64,000 nt of DNA, from the NCBI GenBank assembly GCA_034440575.1, contig JAOTOL010001661.1:3070001-3134000 (forward strand), read 5' to 3'. The notes beneath the pieces are model-generated. The model was not told the origin of the DNA and did not search any database. It worked only from the letters and a program-made list of their open reading frames with translations. Shown one piece after another: positions 57,621 to 64,000 of the stretch. A program made the position numbers and the translations under genes. Each line of letters opens with the position of its first letter. Positions within the stretch are counted from its first letter, which is position 1. Source of the stretch: Imbricaverruca yamaguchii (Eukaryota; Arthropoda; Thecostraca; Neoverrucidae).

Positions 57621-58667
57621 TGATCAACATGGCACACATGAGGTATGGATGACCACATGTAGTCGAACAAAATGTGTTTGCTGATCTCTCCAGAGCGCAG
57701 AGGGTGCTGGTTAGATGGTGGCGTGTACGGGAGGGTGCCACAGGAGAAGTCATCATCTGGCAAGGCCATAGATGTAACCTTCCTTTTCCCGGGGACCGAG
57801 CCATTTTTAGGGGGTGCACTGAAACTCTGGCCTCAATGAGCTTATTCGTATGGATACAAGACGAATGGACGCAACCTCAAAATCGTGGGTGTATTTTTGT
57901 TAGTTTGTAAAGGCTACGCAACGTTGCTAAATATGAATAGTATATATATATATATATATATATCTGTGTGTGTGTGTGTGTGTGTTTGTATGTGTGTATT
58001 TTTGTGTATGTTTAATGCAGCTGATAAGTCTGAAAAATATACAGCATATGATGCAACATGTCGGTATTCAATGCATGCGGCCAGAACATTAAATCTGACA
58101 TAGTCTGGACCGCAGTTCTCTGGACTGAGTGTCTGGGATCTGAACTATGTGTGTGGGATCTGGCCTACAGACCGCATTGAATGAGTAGCATAACGACTCT
58201 GATTCGTGTTTGACGTTTCACCCATTGGGCATTTTCGGCAATGCCCCTGAGGACAGAGGAAGCAGACAAGAGTTTCAGTGCTCTCCACAGTCTCAGCACG
58301 TGCCTGATGAACACCATAGCACAGAAGCGCCTCAACAGTGTAGCGACGCTCCACGCACGCAACGAAAGGGCGAGACGAGTGGATCCAGCGAATGTGGCGA
58401 GTTTTTCCTGTTGTTTTTCAATTTTATTTTTGGCACTTTTCATCACAGCATTCCATGTGAAGTGCTCGTATTCCTGGTTCAAGGAGCTGGCTCCAGGACG
58501 GAACTTGCGGCCATGCGGCTACGTCATGCTACGTGACCCGCATGGCCCGGGGCTGGTCGGCCGACCGGTACATTAAATGTTTTATGGGATGCCAGGCGGA
58601 GCGGTTATATAGCATGGCATCAACTGATTGGGAAGCCTGCGGAAAGGTGCACCGCTCAGTGCACAGA
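57621..58667. other. No confident gene; short TA/GT microsatellite
   Basis: A (TA)n(GT)n tract lies at 57944-57985. A strong pyrimidine tract and ATCACAG near 58446 could be a 3' splice site in front of an open frame that ends at 58576, but three frames compete and none is recognised. Confidence 0.35.
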
Positions 58668-59069
58668 TGCACCGTGTGCCGTGCCATCTCTAATGCACCG
58701 TGCCATCTCTAATGCACCGTGCCATCTCTAATGCACCGTGCCATCTCTAATGCACCGTGCCATCTTTAATGCACCGTGCCATCTCTAATGCACCGTGCCA
58801 TCTCTAATGCACCGTGCCATCTCTAATGCACCGTGCCATCTTTAATGCACCGTGCCATCTCTAATGCACCGTGCCATCTCTAATGCACCGTGCCATCTCT
58901 AATGCACCGTGCCATCTCTAATGCACCGTGCCATCTTTAATGCACCGTGCCATCTCTAATGCACCGTGCCATCTTTAATGCACCGTGCCATCTCTAATGC
59001 ACCGTGCCATCTCTAATGCACCGTGCCATCTTTAATGCACCGTGCCATCTTCAATGCACCGTGCCATAT
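58668..59069. repeat. 19-bp TAATGCACCGTGCCATCTC array
   Basis: About 20 nearly perfect copies of a 19-base unit, with CTCT or CTTT variants. Confidence 0.98.
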
Positions 59070-59919
59070 TAGCTTTTCGCGACAATTCAATTTGGTATAT
59101 TTTTATATGTGCAGGCCAGCATGTACTAGCACCGAGTACGTATACAATTTGTGGTGATCACGATCACGTACTTGCGGTTTTGCGCTGTGCGCAATGAAAC
59201 ACATCGGAACGCAATAGAACGCAGCCGTCTAGCCCGGTTAATGATTTGTGTAACGGTGATCGTGGAGGATATTCCATTTGTGTGGAGAACAGCCACAATT
59301 GAGGAAGCTCTATTTCTGGGTGGATATTTTGGGACCAAGGTTACATGTGTTTTGATTCGAAAAATTTACCAGGGTGTTCTGCCCCCTCCCTGATGGGGCA
59401 CCCAAATTTGGTCGATTGTATTTTGAAGTCCGGACGAATTATTTTCCATTTCGCCGTGTGTTCTCTCAAATGTGTTCCGTCCCAGCTTCGCCAATCCAGA
59501 TGAAAAGAGAGGGGAGCGAGAATAGGTCTCGAGAAAGCTGGACAGGCTTAATGCATGGAGGAAACTCGAAGCCGATATTTCGGTTCGGCGTGGGGTAACT
59601 GGAGTCGGCCTATAGAATCATATGTTAAAGTGTTCAGGGTATCAATCAGTGTGTGAAGCTGAACAAATATAGCAAAGAACCAAACAGCAATCACGGCACC
59701 ACAATTATGTCAGCATGTGTTGGAACTGTTCTGCTTAACACGCATACCATTCAGCAGACAGCTAAGTCCAGTCAGCTGGGCCGCCGTTGGGCTCCGGTGT
59801 TATACCGCTGCGCGTCTCGTTGAGACGGTCCCCAGTGGGACCACCGCTGTGCTTATCACAGGAAGCGCAATATCAGTAAAGGGAATGGCTGAATTGGACT
59901 GGCGTCCAATGCTCCTATG
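59070..59919. other. No recognised feature
   Basis: No gene or repeat recognised. Confidence 0.45.
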
Positions 59920-60070
59920 TAGACATTCTCGGTCATATCTTGCACATCAGACTCCTCTATTGAATATGGTGCACGTATCTCGCATATCAAGCTCCTCTGT
60001 CGAATACGGTGCACGTATCTCGCACATCAGGGTCCTTTATCGAATATGGTGCGCGTATCTCGCACTCAGT
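59920..60070. repeat. 40-bp repeat, about 3.5 copies
   Basis: The unit contains GAATATGGTGCACGTATCTC and GCACATCAGACTCCTCT. Confidence 0.9.
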
Positions 60071-61997
60071 GCACTGTGTTGAATGGCTGACTTCGGTTGT
60101 AGCTTTTTAGGTGCCTGGGATTTCGCCTAAATTCGCCGCAACAAGCTTGTTCCCACGGACTGTCAGTAGGGCCAAGTTGTGGTCAGTTCGCTAATATTCC
60201 ACCGGCTGTGACTCCTATCCTGTATTTACCACGAACTGTCTTAACATGCTTTCAGACAAAAAAAATGCATAGACGAGAGCACTTTTCACCACCCGTTTTT
60301 CGTCTTCTTACTACCGAAGTGTTCCTCTCTTTTTCCTTCTTGCTCTTCCTGCTACCGATCGCAGTTCGGATTCTGTAGCACTGCGGTGAAGCTTGCCATT
60401 TTCGCATTCAGTTTTATATGTTATTTATATGTTTATCGGCATGCTAAAACAGCCAAACATAAATACAGTGCACCCCATGCTTGGCGTGCCAGGCTTACCT
60501 GGAAATGAACGCCAAATGATGAAATGAGCGTACCACAATGAACGAACGAACAGCATTTTGCAAAACTTCATATCAGTGGTGTCAGTGGTGGATACGGAGT
60601 CACATGGAAGGTGGCCATTAAATGGTGTATCATGCCCTCGCACCGTAGGAAGCGATGCACTCACAATAAGTATCACCAAGTCCAAAACTATTTCCTACAA
60701 GTATGAAATTAAAGGGTAGAAGTTCAATTTAGGTGTAGGGAGAAGCAGGGGCTGGGTGCCGAGCACGTAGCAAGTTGAAGAATCAGTGAAGACGTCGAAG
60801 ATGGTTCTATGAATAGTGGAATCGCCACAATGTTTGGATATGGGGTTGGGTGGTGGCGAGATTGTTCTTACGTGCATTGCTTCCATGGAATGCCACACGC
60901 AATATGTTAAATGCCACTAAGCATTTGAGAAGGCACCTTCCCATCCCTGGTTTGGTGATGACCCTGGCTGTGGACTTGGATTAAATAAATAGCATCGCTA
61001 TATAACAATAAACACCACGCACACCGGATATGATGTCGGACCGACTTTCAAACTGTTGTGGTGCGCCGGATATGACTCTGCTGCCATATCGCCCTCCACA
61101 CAGAATCCACAACCGCAGCAAAAACCTTGTGACCTTGAACCGTATCCTCGAGATATCGCTGGGCGCCCGCCCATCTTATCGCTGAGGTTTATAAGCACGC
61201 TTTCAGCGGAAATTCGCTCCCCCTCTCAGAAGATTCTGCTGGGCATAAACTAAGCTATCTTTGCTGCTGTCTAAGTCATTCCAGATAAGAACAGTAATCA
61301 ACAATCATATCAACTGTGTGAAACATGGAGAAGCAACTAGTTTTAAACGTTTGGGAGAGTGCAACAGATAATGTTCTGGAATAGCTCTCCGGTTTAAATC
61401 GAATTGGATCTTACAATCCTAATCCGCTCATACCGGATATGCTGACCATAAAAATTATCCGATGTCCGGTCCGGCCCACTGGTAAGTTGCGGTGCCAACA
61501 TTCTGTTGTCCGAGCACTGTGCGCACGTCGGGAGTCCCAGACAGCGGCGCAGTCAGGATTGTTTTGGGGGAGACACCGCGGTGAATCATCCTCTGGGATG
61601 TCCTTTCATTTCATCGGATTTCCCATACCTAGTTACCTTGACACTTATACATATCAAATATTGTTGGTTACCCCCCCCCTGCAGACTGCAGGAATACCCC
61701 ACTACAACTGCTGGGGTGCCCATTTACAGACTGCAGGGGTGACGCTACAACGGTTGAAGTGTACTTAATATCGTACTTCATAGCTCCATAGTGTAATAAC
61801 TCCTAAAATATCGTGGACAAGTGCCCTCCGTGCCATTTTGCCGGTGATCGCGAAAGATGACCGTGAAGGGGATGGGATGGCTTTATCCTCCTTCACGGGC
61901 GAAAATTAACTGAGGAATTCGCCCCATTAGGCTATATTTCCGACTATAATTATAAATCCCCGGACCGGCATCCTGACAAGACGAGTGCCTGAGGCTT
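60071..61997. other. No recognised feature
   Basis: Unique-looking sequence. Short CTGCAG/CAGACTGCAGG repeats occur near 61678-61735. Confidence 0.45.
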
Positions 61998-62556
61998 GCC
62001 GACGGGTGGTGGCAGTTGTCCTATCCACCGGCAGGTTGTGACCCAGAGCTGTAACTGCTCAGTGGTCGGGTACCAGTGGGACGGGTGGCGGTAGTTGTCA
62101 TATCTAGCGGCAGCGTATGACTCAGCTGCAACTGTTCAGTGGTCGGGTATCAGTGGGACGGGTGGCGGTAGCTGTCCTATCTACCGACAGGTGTGACCCA
62201 GAGCTGTAACTGTTCAGTGGTCGGGTACCAGTGGGACGGGTGGCGGTAGCTGTCGTATCCACCGGCAGGTGTGACCCAGAGCTGTAACCGTTCAGTGGTC
62301 GGGTTTCAGTGGGACGGGTGGCGGTAGCTGTCCTATCTACCGGCAGCCTGTGACTCAGAGCTGTAAGTGCTCAGCGGCCGGGTATCAGTGGGACGGGTGG
62401 CGGTAGCTGTCCTATCTACCGACAGGTGTGACCCAGAGCTGTAACTGTTCAGTGGTCGGGTACCAGTGGGACGGGTCGTGATAGTTGTCCTATCTACCGG
62501 CAGCCTGCGACTCAGAGCTGTAAGTGCTCAGCGGTCGGGTATCAGTGGGACGATGG
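61998..62556. repeat. ~79-bp minisatellite, about 7 copies
   Basis: Units of 78 to 80 bases contain GTGGGACGGGTGGCGGTAGC, CCTATCTACCGGCAG and GTTCAGTGGTCGGGTA. Confidence 0.95.
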
Positions 62557-64000
62557 CCGGGTTCAGTGATCATTTGGAGAGCAGTACAGGGGAGAGGAAT
62601 TGCAGTGTAAAGGCGGGAGAGGTCGTAACCTGGCGACACTGCCACCAAATCTGTGCTATTCTGGCAGCTTTAAATATATGCTGTTTGGTGGTTTGCGGTT
62701 CAGTGATGTGAAGCCCTTTCTTTGGCAAGATCGACCTGATGAGCATCCGTCTGGAAGAACAATATCAGGACGTAGTAAATTCAGAAGTGCGGAGACGGTA
62801 CGAGGTCTCTCTCTCTCTCTCTCTCGCTCTCTCGCTCTCTCGCTCTCTATCCCGCGTCAAAATCTATGGAAGCAAAGCTGTGTCCCCTTCCTGAAGAAGT
62901 TCGCCTGTTTGGATATGTTCCCCACGCTCTCGGATCATTGAAGTTAGTCTGTTTAAATTTCCCTCCTCATGTCAGCATTTTCCCAAATTTTCTCGCTTCT
63001 CCTTGTTTAGGTCTTGCCTATCTGCACATGAGTACATTTTGAGCAAAACTATCAGCTTATTTCTGGGAACGGTTGGTGAATAGTGGGTGAATCATCTGTA
63101 GAGATGAATCTTGGCCGGACAAGGGCACCTAATTTCTGCGATTTGGACTGGTTTAAATTTGCACTGCATGGTGGTTCATGGTTTACCATTAACTTCCTTG
63201 GATCATATCCTGCTGGATTTCGTAGGCGCATGCTTTCCTCGAAATTAAAGGCCTTGCGTACGAGATACAAGATCCTCCAAATCCATTTTCGATTAGACCA
63301 GGTGCGGACCAGGGGCCAAACTAAGATAATGTGACGAGAGGGGCCCTAGTAATTTTTAGTCCCAGTCTACACCCGACATTAAGAAGTTGAGAACCCGAGA
63401 TCAGGATTTCGACTGATATTTTTTTCGGCGGGGTCCCTTTTATGCCTTATTTTATGTTCAAAACTTGTGATAAATTGTATGTACTGTCATTGACCCATGA
63501 TTCAAATTTCTCATCGGCGAATCCACCGGCTGTTTCTTGTGATGGGCAAGAGAATAAGTGCAAAAAGCAGGAAAGTATCGGTGTGAAAAAAATGGATTGA
63601 AGGAGACATTCTTTTCAGTTAACATCCATTGGCCCCCATGTTTAAAGATAAATAAACAGTTGAAATATAAAATGATTGGTATAGATTATTTCGTGTGAGA
63701 GCTATAGAGCAGTTAAACTGGGAAGTGCGGAGGCACGCGTCTCCCACGTTCCCGACGATGGAGTCGCCCACGCTGGCTTCCACTGCCAGGGCTGCATCCA
63801 TGGGTTGATGCCAAATGGGTCTAAATTTCGCTCAGCCATGCTGTACGAGCGGATGCACCACTGGAATAGCAATATTCTAAGGAGCATTTTTGGAGATAAT
63901 TCGTGCACATCTGAACAGTAACTGTGGCATGATTTGCGAAACTAATTATTTTTCCCAAATATTTCAAATTCGACCTCGTTTCAGACGTCACCCAATGAAA
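62557..64000. other. No confident gene; short (CT)n; possible element end
   Basis: A (CT)n and CTCTCG tract lies at about 62808-62850. At 63299 CAGGTGCGGACCAGGGGCC resembles the hAT-like end at 28012, but its partner is not seen in the window. No gene recognised. Confidence 0.4.

Noticed and set aside
58145..58576. Overlapping frames of 105-111 codons on both strands as a gene
   Set aside because: Three frames compete, none shows a known domain, and the only support is one splice-like acceptor.

Overview
This window looks like intergenic and intronic DNA from an animal genome. It has spliced genes, CR1-type non-LTR retrotransposon fragments, a tRNA-derived SINE, short DNA transposons with TTAA or 8-bp target duplications, and a very heavy load of micro- and minisatellites. 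I see no bacterial operon, phage, CRISPR array or rRNA gene. An invertebrate, perhaps an arthropod, is my guess. It rests on the repeat style and a few short GGTTAGG-type motifs; the sequence alone does not settle the taxon.

One gene can be reconstructed with confidence. It is a mitochondrial-type adenylate kinase 3 (GTP:AMP phosphotransferase) on the minus strand, in four exons from 13889 down to 5228. The exons join with consistent phases into a protein of about 221 residues with an intact P-loop, NMP-binding segment, DGFPRT core and LID. Its introns are packed with tandem repeats. Intron 2 holds a 2.9-kb array of a 24-bp unit plus a 22-bp array. Intron 3 holds a CA/TA tract and a 26-bp array with a 78-bp higher-order period. 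Upstream, at 14551-17147, is a block almost free of CpG. It carries an old CR1-like relic and two phase-compatible candidate exons of an unrecognised minus-strand gene.

From about 17.7 kb on, the window is mostly repeats. There are three piggyBac-like MITEs (20436-21280, 21516-22328, 42115-42931), two CR1-like LINE copies (21320-23482 on plus, 53251-54619 on minus), and two copies of a tRNA-Ser-like SINE (29150-29296 and 53544-53735). There is also a 954-bp hAT-like element (28012-28965). The insertions are nested. A MITE sits inside the first LINE copy, and the second LINE copy preserves the matching empty site. A SINE sits inside the second LINE copy. Large tandem arrays with units of 4, 10, 11, 19, 21, 23, 40, 52, 72 and 79 bp fill much of the rest, and older, highly diverged arrays lie between them.

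Most long open frames here come from tandem arrays that happen to lack stop codons, so I do not call them genes. A few GC-rich or splice-flanked open segments are listed as low-confidence candidate exons. I found no convincing undescribed system. The most informative observations are the nested insertions with their empty site, the hAT-like element built around a degenerate satellite, the CpG desert, and the satellite-filled adenylate kinase introns.
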